A stretch of DNA of 64,000 nucleotides from Rhinopithecus roxellana (Eukaryota; Chordata; Mammalia; Primates; Cercopithecidae), in the NCBI RefSeq assembly GCF_007565055.1, contig NC_044553.1, positions 37,525,916 to 37,589,915 on the forward strand. Reading direction: 5' to 3'. The number at the start of each line of letters is the position of its first letter. The first letter of the stretch is position 1. Both the position numbers and the translations under genes were made by a program. Below are positions 39,505 to 59,423 of the stretch, in pieces. The notes beneath the pieces are model-generated. The model was not told the DNA's origin and did not search any database. It saw nothing but the letters and a program-made list of their open reading frames with translations.

Positions 39505-39639
39505 TTAAATGTATATTTTTTGTTAGTTGCTTGTTTAACCCATAACTTTCTAACTTTTACATTTCTCTGGGTACTCTCTTCATATTTATGTATGTTGCAT
39601 TGCTTTACTCATGTTTGCACTGTTATGCTTATTTTATTT

Positions 39640-39955
39640 CTTTAAAACTTTAAGTACATTACATATATTCTTTTATATGTTATAAAACATGATACTAAAA
39701 TGATCACCTGTGCACATACTATCCAGTTTGAGAAATAGAACCTTGCTGTACCCCTGAAACTCCTTATATGTGTCTCCCTGATTACAACTCTCCCTCTCCC
39801 AATATAATGTTGTGTTTATCATTTTCTGTCTGTCTTTATAGTTTTACCTCATTTATATCATTAAGCAATATATTGTTCAATTCAGTTTGATTTTTAAACT
39901 TTATATAGAGTATCATATTACACATATTCTTGGTTTGTCATTCAACATTGTGGGG
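39640..39955. mobile_element. Possible old L1M 3' UTR fragment
   Basis: 'catactatccagtttgagaa', 'gctgtacccctgaaactcct', 'gtgtttatcattttct' and 'actttatatagagtatcata' recall old L1 3' UTR copies. Tentative. Confidence 0.4.
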
Positions 39956-40786
39956 AATGGGCAGGAGATAATGAGGTGGTAAGACGGGGAGGGTATGTTT
40001 TCTGGTTAAACTATTTTTTCTTGGAGAATCAGAGACCATACCTTGTATACCCCTTTAATACCTCTCTTTAACACGAGGCCTACTGTTGCAAGTTAAGTCC
40101 CCTGATGATTTACACTGACATTGAAACAATGCTGTTGTCTCTATAAGTATGAGGAAACCCAGGGGAATCCTGTCATACTCTTTCCTTAATGGATGCTCTT
40201 TGCAGGTTTGATGAATTGTTGATGAATTAGATACCTCACTAGAAGGACATATTTGATATCAGTTGACCCATTTGGGTGTGATAGTGTGGTCCAGAGACCT
40301 TTTCTCCCCTATCACTACAGCTTTAGACACAGGACCCAGGGTGGATGGTAAAGTGTAGAAAATGTTTGTATATTAGATCATTGTTTCTAAATGAATAGAT
40401 CTGAAAGTACAAATTAAAGTGTTTGGTTCAACATGTGTTTATAGATACCTGGAGCAAGTATAGATAGAAAAAAAGTGAAAAGGATAAAAATGCAATATTC
40501 AGAGAACAAAATGGTTTGGTGACTAAGACAGTGGATTCATGTGCACAGGGTTAAAAGGGATGAGTACCAATGAATCACAAGTATTAATATTTAATATAAA
40601 ATGTTACTAGAATTAAAGCAAATTGGGATGCTTTTGGAATTTCCATAGTTGAGCAGAGGCCTCCCCATCCCCTGCTCCAAGTTGTACCTTACTTAGCTTT
40701 TTAGGATTAGATGTTCATTGATACCCATTTGTTTAATAATAGTGAACAGGATAGAATGAAGATTATTAAGAGAGTGGAAAGAAGTA

Positions 40787-41076
<290 letters not shown>

Positions 41077-41197
41077 GAAGAAATCACTTAAAAAATAAAC
41101 GGGTATCATCCATGAGAAAAGAGAATTGTTTCTAGATAAAAATTCCATCTACTTATAATCTATACATGAATGGTATTTTAACAGAAGAAACATGTAA

Positions 41198-41550
<353 letters not shown>

Positions 41551-41795
41551 AGATTCCCAACTCTTAAAGCAAAATGATACAAAAAGTAATTCATTTGGTT
41601 AATTAAAATTTGAAAAAAATTATTAAATTGTTCACTCATGTTTTGCATATCTTAAACTCCTGAAATAGATATTGTAAATAATTTGCAATTAACCCTGTTA
41701 GCAAAGGATACGGTTTAGGAGTTTTATTTTTTTAAACTGCTCACTTGTTTTATTGTTAATGAGGAAAATTAGTATAATTATTTTATTTCTTTCAG

Positions 41796-41964
41796 AAAAG
41801 AACTACTTTTAAGGAAATATAGCATCCATTGTGAAAAGGGAAAAGTAAAGATAATTCATCATGCCTGCTGTGGCTTCAGTTCCTAAAGAACTCTACCTCA
41901 GTTCTTCACTAAAAGACCTCAATAAGAAGACGGAAGTTAAACCAGAGAAAATAAGCACTAAGAG
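41796..41964 (+). CDS. USP8: USP8 exon 2: 5' UTR and residues 1-34 (ubiquitin-specific protease 8)
   Basis: Acceptor 'ttatttctttcag' ends at 41795 and donor ag|gtatga at 41964. Coding starts at ATG 41861 (A at -3, no upstream ATG in this exon) and reads MPAVASVPKELYLSSSLKDL and on to ISTK, leaving two bases (AG) for the split Ser35 codon. USP8/UBPY is a cysteine deubiquitinase on endosomes that binds STAM and ESCRT-III and controls receptor sorting. The exon encodes the N-terminal lead into the MIT/USP8-dimer domain. Recognition rests on the protein sequence, which I know well. Only about a sixth of the roughly 1,100-residue protein lies in the window. Confidence 0.97.
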
Positions 41965-42276
41965 GTATGATGTATCCTTTGCTAGTTTGATTGAATCAAA
42001 TATTATTAATTTTTAGTTCATTTCCATATTAAAGTTAGATGAATGTTAATTTAAAGTTTATTTGAAAATAACAGCATCACATGAATAAAATAAGACCTCC
42101 TTAGAGAAGGTCTTAATGTAATTGTAGCACAATACATATATATTCTGCTCATATGCATATTATCTACTCTCCAGACAGATCATACAGATATGACCTCTAG
42201 GTCATAAAGTTTAAGAGGCTAAGATTATGAAGCTTCTAAAAAAAAAAATACTCAGCCACAAGTCATTGTCTTTTCA

Positions 42277-42604
<328 letters not shown>

Positions 42605-42623
42605 AATAATTTCTTTCTCTTTC

Positions 42624-42921
42624 TTTTTTTTTTTTTTGAGACATGGTCTGCTATCTTGTGCAGGCAGAGGAGTGCAGTGGCATGCTCATTGCTCATTGCA
42701 GCCTCGACTTCCTGGGCTTGAGTGATCCTCCTGGCTCAGTCTCCCAAGTAGCTAGGACCACATGCTTGTGCCCCAATGCCCAGCTGATTTTTAAATTTCT
42801 TACAGAGATAGGGTCTCACCGTGTTGCCCTGGCTGGTCTTGAATTCATGGCCTCAAGCGATCCTCCATGCCTTGGCCTCCCAAAGTGCTGGGATTGTAGA
42901 TGTGAGTCTCTGCACCTGGCC
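42624..42921 (-). mobile_element. Old Alu (AluJ-like)
   Basis: Strongly diverged antisense Alu, both arms present. Confidence 0.88.
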
Positions 42922-43028
42922 AGAGAATGATAGAAACTTTAAAGAAAGTCAGAACGGAAAATGCCAGAATGAACTGAATTTTGAAACATTACTAAAGACA
43001 AAATGGGCTTTTAAAAAAAGAGCTTTTG

Positions 43029-43642
<614 letters not shown>

Positions 43643-43653
43643 AGATCTTTTGA

Positions 43654-43960
43654 GGCTGGGCATGGTAGTTCACATCTGTAATCCCAGCACTTTGGGAGTC
43701 CACGGTGGACGGATCACCTGAGGTCAGGAGCTCGATACCAGCCTGGGCAACATGTGAAAGCACGTCTCTACTAAAAATACAAAAATTAACTTGGCATGGT
43801 GGCATGGGCCTGTAATCCCAGCTAGTGGGAGGCTGAGGGATCCCTGAGCCCTGGAAGCAGAGGTTGCAGTGAGTTGAGATTGCACATTGCACTCCAGCCT
43901 TCGCGACAGAGTGAGACTCTGCCTCAAAATAAAATAAAGTAAAATAAAATAAAAATAAAA
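43654..43960 (+). mobile_element. Alu 3 of three at one target
   Basis: Sense Alu with a perfect 11-base duplication (agatcttttga; 43643-43653, 43961-43971) and an AAAAT-rich tail. Confidence 0.93.
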
Positions 43961-44301
43961 AGATCTTTTGAAGGGCAGAAAGAGTAAGAGAGGGATTGGG
44001 CTATTTATCTTGCTAAGTTGGTAATGTTGATGGGGTAACAGAAAACAACTCTATTTAACTCCTGTTGAATGATTTTCAAATGGGAAACAATGGGAAAGAT
44101 AAAGCCACCTTTAGATAGGACAATCCTTAAGGTCAGGCCTAAGACAGATTATTACTTTCTAGCAATGTCTGGTTTACCTCTAGCACTACGCTTATCCCAG
44201 AGGAAGTGGTATATATAAGTTGGTTGTATCCAAACTTGCATCTAACTTTGTATCAATTCTGAAGTAGTGAACCTAAATCATGAAATCTGCTTTATCAAGA
44301 T

Positions 44302-45152
<851 letters not shown>

Positions 45153-45239
45153 ATAAAGATTATCTGTGGACTTTGTATATGACCTGTATTTTTTTCCCAG
45201 ATGTCAAGTACTTTAATTTTTTTTTTCTCTAATTTCAAG

Positions 45240-45384
45240 TTATGTGCACAGTGCCCTGAAGATCTTTAAGACAGCAGAAGAATGCAGATTAGATCGTGAT
45301 GAGGAAAGGGCCTATGTGCTATACATGAAATACGTGACTGTTTATAATCTTATCAAAAAAAGACCTGATTTCAAGCAACAGCAG
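45240..45384 (+). CDS. USP8: USP8 exon 3: residues 35-83 (MIT/dimerisation domain)
   Basis: Acceptor caag|T at 45239|45240 completes Ser35. Donor cag|gtacct at 45384 leaves phase 0. Encodes SYVHSALKIFKTAEECRLDR followed by the helix DEERAYVLYMKYVTVYNLIK and KRPDFKQQQ. This is the core of the MIT-type helical domain that binds CHMP (ESCRT-III) tails and overlaps the region reported for USP8 self-association. No substitution disrupting the domain is evident. Confidence 0.97.
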
Positions 45385-45864
45385 GTACCTTTTATTTTTG
45401 CATTGTTATTTCCTAAGTTATTTTGCATAATGGAGCTATTGATTTTTTTCTAAAAATTTTAAGTAATAATGAAATTTCGCTCAAATTATATGCAGCATCA
45501 TCTCTCTCATGTAGATAGAAAAAGGAAACTAAAGATACAGTGTTATTATTTACAAATGTGTGTAATGTGTGAACTCGTGCATATTCTTGGATTTGCCATG
45601 GTTTAGTACAAGTTTATAGCAGCATACAGATTCATAATTTTTTTCTGAGGTAATTAATCATTGCTAGGTCAAGTAGAAGAATTGAGTTTGCTCATTAAGT
45701 AAGAAAACATGGCTGTTTTTTAAATAGTACTTTTATTGTACTTTCTTAAGATTCAAGGTTTAGTCTCTTGTTTTTATGTGACAGCTTTTTGTATATGACT
45801 GACATTGTAGCCATATTAAAAATCTCAGTTTCCAAAATTGATACTGATCACTCCCTAAATCTTT

Positions 45865-46161
<297 letters not shown>

Positions 46162-46333
46162 CACTCCCCAAATCTTTAAACTTCTTTTTGCTTTTAATCC
46201 TTTGAACAGGTGCTTGTCTTCCATTTGGCTGAAACCATGGATAGGGAGGGCAGGGGCAATATAAATGAAGAGAAAAAAACTGATGACTAGGATAAGTGTT
46301 GATAGAGAAAATAAATGTATTTCATTTGTATTA

Positions 46334-46730
<397 letters not shown>

Positions 46731-46919
46731 TTACCTTTACTTAGAAACAATCTTACTACCTGGCAGTAGTTAACAAAATACTGCCTATAGATTTTTTACC
46801 TGGTAGAGAAGCCACTCTCAATAATAAGATTTTATTTTGTTCTTTGGTCATAGAATTGGCTTGTATCATTTAAGCTGACTTATTGAAATAACAAAATTTA
46901 TTTTTTTCTTTGATGATCT

Positions 46920-47681
<762 letters not shown>

Positions 47682-47955
47682 AATTACTAGGTTTTTAGCT
47701 CTATCTTTGAAGAAGGGGCCCCTTGCATTTGGAGGTTCATTCATCTGTCCACAATGGTTGAATTAGTCCTGCCCTGGGAGAAATACTGTTTAACATTTTT
47801 GGACATACTTACCTACAGATAAGAGACAGAGGCCTTCCTAAATTCAAACAAGTTTTTGCACAGTCTATGAAATATGTTAAAGTGAATTGCTTAAAACACA
47901 GTGTAAGTGGTGCTCACTAAAGTAAATATTTTTGAAAGTCTTGAAATTTGGATAA

Positions 47956-48395
<440 letters not shown>

Positions 48396-48694
48396 TGACA
48401 AGGTTGGGAATATTTTTGTAGCTACCTCTTTTTTTTTTTATCTTCTTGAGAAGGTAGTGAGTACATTTAAATAGATGAGATGTTTCCATTTCCATAGAGT
48501 CTCTATTGCATTTCCAAAGGGAGTATCTAGGCAGAGAAGTTGAGGTTGAGAAGCTCTCTGCAAAGGCTCAGGTAACTTAGGCCATTATTTCATATGATTC
48601 AGTAGTTCGGTTCCTGTTTTTCAGAAAAATGATTATTTTCATTTGCTCTGTCCAGGGTGCTTCATCTGCTTCTGTCTTAGAACTGTTTTTTGTT

Positions 48695-48997
48695 TGTTCT
48701 GAGACAGAATCTCGCTTCCGTCACCCAGGTTGAAGTGCAGTGGGCACAGCCATGGCTCACTGCAGTCTCGACTTCCTGGGCTCAGCTGATTCTCCCCTCC
48801 CCCCCGCCCCCCAGCCTCTAGAGTAGCTGGGAGTACAGACACGCAACACCATACCTGACTAATTTTTAAATTTTTAGTAGAAACAAGGTCTTATCCTGTT
48901 GCCCAGGTTGGTCTCGAACCCCTGGGCTCAATTGATCTGCCTGCCTTAGCCTCCCAAAGTGCTGGGATTACAAGTGTGAGCCACCTTGCCCAGTTGC
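48695..48997 (-). mobile_element. Old Alu (AluJ-like) with intact duplication
   Basis: Diverged antisense Alu containing a C-run of about 13 in the right arm, yet flanked by a perfect 16-base duplication (agaactgttttttgtt; 48679-48694, 48998-49013). Confidence 0.93.
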
Positions 48998-49188
48998 AGA
49001 ACTGTTTTTTGTTGTATTTTCTGTAGCCCAGCCTCTCTGGTGTTCTTCAAGTATGTGAGGTGCTAAATTTACTAACAAGGTATTTTCTGTTTTTTACCCT
49101 TTAAATCAGGTAGGGACTGAATATATGTCATTGAACTTCCTTAGAAACTTGTATTTTCACTCTTATACTAGAAAATGTTTGAGATTTA

Positions 49189-50099
<911 letters not shown>

Positions 50100-50710
50100 T
50101 TAGCAAGCTCTCTCATTAGTAGAGAAGGACACTACATTTTATTACTTATCAAAAAGTCAGCTTGTGAATAATTTTTTCAGGGTTATCCGAAAAAGCAGGG
50201 AAAGAAAATGTATTGAAAATATTAGTGTAGCAAATTCTAGATAAAATTAGAATTGTATTTTAACATTTTTATGACATTCTTGAAAATTCTTAATATTCAT
50301 TGGTAAACCTATTTTTGTTTAGGATATCATGAAAGTTGTTTGAATTCATATGTTCAGGAGTCAGGAAAGTTCTGGTAAACTTGAGAAGCAAACATTTTTA
50401 GTTATGTAATAATTGGATGTTATCTTTTTCTTCTGCCAATTATCATACTATTAAAATTGTGAAAGTATTTATACTTACTTTAACTGTGGTCCTTTAAGAG
50501 CACAGAGATACATAATTGACAGGAAACCTCACTAATATTAGGGGAATATCTGGTAGTGTGTGACAGACATGCCCAAACATAAACAATGTTTTGTGTTTAA
50601 ATAGGTTTAAGCTGGGCTTACAGGCTGGCTTTTTAGTGAGTTCATGTGTAAAAATGAATAAAACAAGTCATAGCATTTTTGGTTTTACTTTGCATTTTGT
50701 ATTTATTCAG

Positions 50711-50779
50711 AATGATTACATTATGATTTCTGTTAAATGGTTCTGTTAATGTAATGATTACATTCTACTTTCTGTTAAG
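50711..50779. repeat. Imperfect ~42-base tandem duplication
   Basis: aatgattacattatgatttc...tgttaa is followed by aatgattacattctacttt...tgttaa in unique intron sequence. Confidence 0.65.
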
Positions 50780-50980
50780 AGAATTGCATCAGTAGTCAAG
50801 ACATAGTGTGCTAACTGAAATTATTGTAATGTTCAATTGATATAATATTGAACAAACTGTACACTTTAATTGGAATAAGTGAAGGGTCCTTCTAATATAT
50901 TTAGGCTTTAGAAGAATCAACCAAAGAAAGCATGATCTACTTTTAGGCTAGATAGACATATGATAACTATTATCAACAGA

Positions 50981-51125
50981 CTTTTTTTGAGACAGGGTCT
51001 CACTCTGCTGCTCAGGCTGAAGTACAGTGGCACGATAATGGCTCACTAAAGCCTTGACCAAGCTATCCACCTGCTTTGGCCTCCCAAAGTGCTGGGATTA
51101 CAAGCGTGAGCCACCCAGCCTGGCC
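50981..51125 (-). mobile_element. Internally deleted Alu
   Basis: About 145 bases: start of the right arm joined to the end of the left arm. A 9-base duplication (atcaacaga; 50972-50980, 51126-51134) flanks it. Confidence 0.85.
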
Positions 51126-51315
51126 ATCAACAGATTTTTCTTCTTAAAAATAAGTCTTATGTTAACTGGGACACAAAAATTAAAACTTTTGCTATGTCAC
51201 TCATATTCTGTTCTTGTGTTACCACATACTCTTTTGAAATTTAAAAAGTGTTTAGAATGATAGATTGTTGAGCAGTGGTATATTGGATTAGAGCTCAGAT
51301 CCAGTTAATTTCTAA

Positions 51316-52126
<811 letters not shown>

Positions 52127-52530
52127 TAATCTGTAAGTTATATATATTTATGTGGGCTGTTATATATGTTTATGTGGCTCTACCATTGCAGCTCTTCATG
52201 ACTGAGAGCCAAAGATGGGTACTTCTGAGCTACAACCCTTCTTTTTATAAATTATGATTATTATAATTTGTAATGAACTGTGCTAGTAGGCTCTATTTGC
52301 AAAGTCATATTGACATGTTGTGGCAAATCCTTGATCCAGTAATCATTCAGCTGACTTAACTAGCTAGTACCATGTCATACCAACCTTGATTTGAAAATAT
52401 CTGATTGTAGTATCTAACGTGTGACCTCTTGGAGTAGTGATGTAAAAAAAAAGCAACAACAACTTCATTGTACTTGTTAGTAAATTATATGCCAAACCTT
52501 TTACCGTTTGCATTTTTTAAAGGTAGATTA

Positions 52531-52837
<307 letters not shown>

Positions 52838-53357
52838 TAATTATTTATTTTCTGTCATTTGGTTTTTAGTTGCTCAGAGTTTCCTAATGTGTAAATGTAC
52901 AGGTAAAGTACAAATGGAAGCAAAAATATCTGTTTAGAACAAGTAAACAAAACAAATTCCATGTTGTGTCTCTACATAGTTTGCTTTATTGTGAGACCAG
53001 AGAAAAAAACTAGATACATATTTTTAATAAGAAAAGATACTTTATTCTTGAAAGCTTTGCTCTTGTGGCACTTACAAATAACAAGAATGTTATTTATACT
53101 TTTTAATGGTGACTTATAAATAAGTCAAATTTATGAACTAGTGGATCCTTTTAACTTACTAATGGTATGAAGACATACTTTTGAGACATTTGGAGAATAA
53201 ATTATACATTTATGTAGGTTAAAAGTTTTTAAAAATCTTCCATCGTAATAAAACAAACTTCCGTTTATATAAGCACCATGAGTTTAATGATTTTAGCACT
53301 AATGTTACATGCAATGCCCGGTACTAACAATATGGGATGGTTTTCCTATAATTTTAG

Positions 53358-53443
53358 GATTATTTCCATTCAGTTCTTGGACCTGCAAACATCAAAAAAG
53401 CCGTTGAAGAAGCTGAAAGACTCTCTGAAAGCCTTAAACTAAG
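53358..53443 (+). CDS. USP8: USP8 exon 4: residues 84-112 (end of MIT/dimerisation domain)
   Basis: Acceptor ttag|GAT at 53357|53358 in phase 0. Donor aag|gtacag at 53443 leaves AG for Arg112. Encodes DYFHSVLGPANIKKAVEEAE and RLSESLKL(R), the closing helix of the MIT-type domain. Compared with the human protein as I remember it, residues 89 (V) and 93 (A) appear changed (human I and G from memory). This is conservative and compatible with a monkey ortholog. The exon is short and sits between two diverged duplicate segments. Confidence 0.96.
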
Positions 53444-53545
53444 GTACAGATATTATGAAATATTTAAAATAATGTAAATTTAGAAGATAAAAATAATATT
53501 TAAGATTTACTGATTTATATCTGATGATTTGTATAATATTCCAAT

Positions 53546-53836
53546 TTTTTTTTTTTAGACAGAGCCTTGCTCTGTCGCCCAGACTGAGGTGCAGTGGTAC
53601 GATCTCAGCTCACTGCAAGCTCTGCCTCCCGAGTTCACGCCATTCTCCTGCCTCAGGACTGCAGGTAGCTAGGACTGCAGGTGCCCACCACCATGCCCGG
53701 CTAATTTTTTGTATTTTTAGTAGAGATGGGATTTCACTGTGTTAACCAGGATGGTCTTGATCTCCTGACCTTATGATCCACCTGCCTTGGCCTTCCAAAG
53801 TGCTGGGATTACAGGCGTGGGCCACTGCGCCTGGCC
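53546..53836 (-). mobile_element. Alu 102 bases downstream of exon 4
   Basis: Antisense Alu. It has a local 'aggactgcaggtagct' duplication in the right arm and adjoins duplicate copy B directly. Confidence 0.92.
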
Positions 53837-54005
53837 CCAGTATTTCTGAGTTATAATATTTGTAAGTTTCTGGCAGTATTCTTTAGAAAAATTTAATTCT
53901 TCATATGTTCTTTGGTGGATTCTGCTCCTGGACACTATGCTTATGGGAATGAAGTATTTACTGTTAGTTTTGATCTGCTTAGTTACAGAAGTTATTTAAA
54001 TTTAG
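53837..54005 (+). repeat. Duplicate copy B
   Basis: Uninterrupted counterpart of 51308-52135, same orientation: 'gagttataatatttgtaagt', 'agaaaaatttaattcttcat', 'cttatgggaatgaagtattt' and 'cttagttacagaagttat'. Confidence 0.8.
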
Positions 54006-54044
54006 AAAAAAAAACTGATTCTGGTATTTGCCATGACATTCTTT

Positions 54045-54339
<295 letters not shown>

Positions 54340-54691
54340 ATTAGTCATTCTTTAAAATTTAAATTGTTTCCCTTATCAACAACATAATGCTGTCATGTAG
54401 CTCCTAGTAGATAAATTTCTGCCTGTATCTGTAGCATAAAAAATGTTAATAGATAAAACCAAAAGCATTCTCAGCAATATGATACAGGAGACAACAATGG
54501 AACTGGTTTTAAGTGATATAAGCTGCCAAAGCCTGGCTAGTGAAAAACGGCAAACTGAGAGATGTTTGATGCAAATAATAAATAGAAGGAGGAAACCGAA
54601 AGATTTAACCAGGGTGACATATTTCTTTCCTGGCTTGAATTTTTTTTTCACTAAGAGTGTATCATATGTTACTTGTATTTAAAAATATTCT

Positions 54692-54980
<289 letters not shown>

Positions 54981-55379
54981 TCAACTTATAAAGGAAGTCA
55001 TCGAGAAAATGATTCATTATTTAGATATTTACTTTTTATGGCGTGATAGAATGGCTCATCTTTCAGTGTAATGAGGTCCCTGTTACTAAATAACCGCAGG
55101 GTCCTTTGCAATTCTAAGGCTTTTTAAATGTGCTTTTAATTTTTCCTGTGTATAGGTTATTTTGCAGCTAGATGTGGAGAACGTTTTCACTCTATTTTTC
55201 TCCCTGTCTGTCCTCTCCCAGCCTCCTGCCCCATGTTGGTGTCTTTCATGGACATTTAGAGCAACTCTGTGTGAACATATCTTCATATCTGTCCTGTCCT
55301 AATTCTGTAATAAGTCAACCACAGAGCTCTTTTCCTCCTTTAAGTCTCTGAAATCTGCATGACTAGGATTTCTCTCTTG

Positions 55380-55720
55380 TCAGGCCGGCAGTCTGAGAAC
55401 GGGCATGAGGGTATATGCTCTCTGGGTTTGGAGAATAGATCATAGCTTTAAAGTGAAAGCCCTCAACATCTTGGGATAAATTTTCTGCTAAATTGTGCCC
55501 AGTCATCTGACGTCATGGTCTACGACCGTGGAGGCGTGTGTGCCCAGCAGGGTCCATGGCCCGCTGTCCCCTGTCCCAGGGGTGGCTGCACGGGCTCTGG
55601 GGTGGCCACTATAGACATAGCCCCAGATTCTGAAAAAAACGCTTTAGCAAAAAGACCTAGAAAGTGGCTAGAAAACAGATTTCAATATCACCTGCCTTTA
55701 AGGAATACTTGTTAAGCATT
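55380..55720. other. GC-rich intronic patch with a perfect CRE, unassigned
   Basis: Contains the palindromic CRE TGACGTCA (55508-55515), several CpGs and an open frame of 66 codons from ATG 55515 (starts MVYDRGGVCAQQ, ends PLRNTC). I recognise no protein domain or repeat. It stands out from the AT-rich surroundings and could be a regulatory element or a worn retro-fragment. Confidence 0.45.
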
Positions 55721-56169
55721 TGTTTGCCTGTCCCATTTCTTATTATTGTCTTTTTTCATGGACACCTCTCATACCATAGACTTAATCCATTTCTGTTACA
55801 TTCATGTTAGGGGAGGTCTTAGACGTAATTTTGACCAAGTCTGGAGGTATCAGAATCCTAGTAAAAGGGATTAAGCAGGTAAAATAATCACAAGTCAGTT
55901 TCAGAGAGCATGCCTCACTCTCACTTCAGCTTACCAACTGAAGATGCAAAGTAGGAGAGACATCAGCTCTAATTAAATTAGATTTATGGAGACTGTAGAA
56001 CAAATGCAAGGTAGGCGGTAAGGTGTGGATAAGAGAAGAAAATAGGAAAAAAGAATCTTAAAGATTTTTCATTTCTGCTCTCAAATTGGATTTAGGCTGA
56101 CTGTGCTTACTTCTTAGGACAGACAGTTCACATACTGTTCCAGCATAGAACACTGCTAGAGAAGAAATA

Positions 56170-56715
<546 letters not shown>

Positions 56716-57719
56716 TTGTTATTAACAGTGGAAGCATTCTTGTTCTGTAATACCTTTCGTCCTGGCACTCTAGTGATTTGCATTGAGGAGGCAAGGTAAA
56801 ACAGTTGCATAATTTTGCTCTTTCACTTCTGTTTCTAACAGTGAAATGATACTGGCAGGAAATGATAGGCAGGAAAGTGGTGTTGATGTTTCCATAGAGA
56901 TAATAGGGATATATGCTTGCTATTCTATGACCAAGTTCTTAACACAGTGCAGTAGAGAAGTGGGGGAAGTGAGCATACCAATAAGCAAGGTCCTGCTGGA
57001 GATTTGAGAATCCATTATCCCTGCGTATTGCCTAAGCAGATGGAATATGGTGAAACATCTGTTTTTGTAAAATTCTATCTGAAGTTACTCAGTTTTTCTT
57101 TTCTCCTCTCACATCTATTGATGGGTTCATCATTCACTTTTGTTCCATTTATTTTATTTTAACACACTGATTTTCATAAATCTGTTGTTTTCCCAGTAGA
57201 ACTTTATAATTTATTTTGAAATATTTTCTAATTTCCCTTTCTTCCTTGACCCGTGGATCATTTAGAAATGTGTTGATTTCCAAATATGTGGGATTCTTCT
57301 TATATCTTATTAATTTCTAATTTAATTTTATTGTGGCTAAAGACATCCAGTCCTTTTAAATGTATTCTTGTTTTATGGCTCAGCATATGGTCTCTCGGTG
57401 AGTGTACCGTGTGCACTTGCAAAGAAAATGTGGTTGTTGAATATATTGTTCTCTATATGTCATTCAGGTCAGAATGGCTGATAATGTTCAGATCTTCTTT
57501 GTCTTTACTGATTGTGGGGTAGGGGTTCAAGTTATAACAATTACTGAGAGAAGGGTGTTAAAATATTTAACTGTATCTATTTATGCCTTTAGTTCTCTCA
57601 GTTTTTGTTTCATGTATTTTGAAATTCTGTTTTTAGGTACATAAACATTTATGGCCGTTATAGTTTCTTGATGAATTGACCCTTTTATCATTATGTCCCT
57701 CTTAACCTCTGGGAATATT

Positions 57720-57956
57720 CTTTTTTTTTTTTTTTTTTTTTGAGACAGGGTCTCTGCAACTTCCACCCTCAGCCTCCCCACGTAGCTGGGACTACAGGCA
57801 CACACCACGACGCCTGGCTAATTTTTGTGTTTTTTGGTAGAGATGGAGTTTTACCATGTTGGCCAGGCTGGTCTTGAATTCCTGACTTCAGATGATCCGC
57901 CTGCCTTGGCCTCCCAAAGTGTTGGGATTACAGGCGTGAGCTGCCACACCCCGCCC
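57720..57956 (-). mobile_element. Alu with shortened right arm
   Basis: Antisense Alu in which 'gagacagggtctctgcaact' skips about 50 bases. Confidence 0.88.
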
Positions 57957-58216
57957 TCATCTTCATTCTTACAGGATTCTATGTTGACAGGTTTTTATTT
58001 TCCCTTTTGTCACTTCAGAGCTGCTGTTCCACTGTCTTCTAGCCTCCATTGTTTCTGATGTTAAGCATTTTTTTCTGCCTCATTTTCATGTTCTTGCTGG
58101 AATTCCAGCTATACATACGATAGGCTTTTTGATTTTGTCCAATGAATCCCTAAGGCTTTGTTCTGTTTTGTTTTGTTTTAATCATTTTCTCTTTGTTTTT
58201 CAGATTGGATAATTTT

Positions 58217-58517
58217 CTTTTTTTTTTTTTCAGACAGAGTCTCACTCCGTCTCACCCTGGCTGGAGTACAGTGGCACACGATCTTGGCTCACTGCAGCCT
58301 CCACCTCCCGGGTTCAAGCAATTCTCCTATCTCAGCCTCCCAAGTAGCTGGGAGTACAGGTGTGTGCCACACACCTGGCTAATTTTGTATTTCTACTAGA
58401 GATGGGGGTTCACCATGTTGACGAGGCGGTTCTCAAACTCCTGACCTCAGGTGATCCATGCACCTCGGCCTCCCAAAGTGTTGGGATTACAGGCGTGAGC
58501 CACCACGCCCAGCCTGG
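58217..58517 (-). mobile_element. Alu (AluS-like)
   Basis: Antisense Alu with a 13-base duplication, one mismatch (attg[g/a]ataatttt; 58204-58216, 58518-58530). Confidence 0.92.
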
Positions 58518-58547
58518 ATTGAATAATTTTTATCACTCTTTCATCCT

Positions 58548-58750
58548 TTTTTTCTTTTGAGACAAGGTCTCACTTCTGTTGCCCAGGCTGAAGTGTAGTG
58601 GCATGACCCTAGCTCACTGCATCCTCAAACTCCTGGGCTCAAGCAATCCCACCTCAGCCTCCTGACATTGGTAGGACTACAGGCACACACCTCTGCTCCT
58701 GGCTAATTTTATATTTTATAGAGATGGGGTCTTACTATGTTGCCCAGGCC
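58548..58750 (-). mobile_element. Partial old Alu (AluJ-like)
   Basis: Antisense Alu that ends after 'atgttgcccaggcc', with most of the left arm missing. Confidence 0.85.
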
Positions 58751-58843
58751 AATTCTTCCTTCAAATACTGACTATTTACTTTGTCATCTCCAATTTTCTG
58801 TTGAGTGAATTTTTTTCAGTTACATGTTTCAATTCTAGAATTT

Positions 58844-59142
58844 CTTCCTTTTTTTTTTTGAGACAGAGTCTCACTCTGTTGTCCAGGTTGGAGTATAGTG
58901 GCGTGAACACAGTTCACTGCAACCTCAGCTTCCTGGCCTCAAGTGATTCTCTCACCTTCACCTCCTGAACAGCTGGGACTACAGATGCACACCACCAGCC
59001 CAGTTAGTTTTTTCGTGTTTTTTTGTAGAGACAGGGTTTCACCATGTTGCCCAAGCTGGTCTCAAGCTCTAGGCTCAAGCAGTCCTCCTACTAGGGCCTG
59101 CCAAAGTGTTAGGATTCTAGGCATGAGCCACTGCACCCAGCC
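58844..59142 (-). mobile_element. Alu (AluJ/S-like)
   Basis: Antisense Alu with a perfect 14-base duplication (caattctagaattt; 58830-58843, 59143-59156). Confidence 0.94.
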
Positions 59143-59423
59143 CAATTCTAGAATTTTGGTGTGGTTCTTTTTTATAGTGTCTATTATTTTTTGCAGAGAT
59201 TTCCTATTTGTTCATTATTGCAAGCACATTTTCGTTTATGCCCTTGAGCATAGTTGTAACAGCTGCTCTAAAATCTTCGTATGCTAAATGCATCATCTTA
59301 GAGTCAGTGTGCAGTGCCTTTTCTTTCATTGTTGTCCTGTTTTTCTTTTTTTGGTACTAGTAACTTTGGACATTGTGAATGATAAATTTATAGGCTCTGC
59401 ACTCTTCTTTGGTCCTCTGAATA

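Noticed and set aside
55515..55715. 66-codon frame as a small protein gene
   Set aside because: No motif, no evidence of transcription and a length expected by chance. Kept only as part of a possible regulatory patch.
57581..57808. 75-codon minus-strand frame with a good protein match
   Set aside because: It is the endonuclease-domain remnant of an old L1 ORF2, not a host gene.
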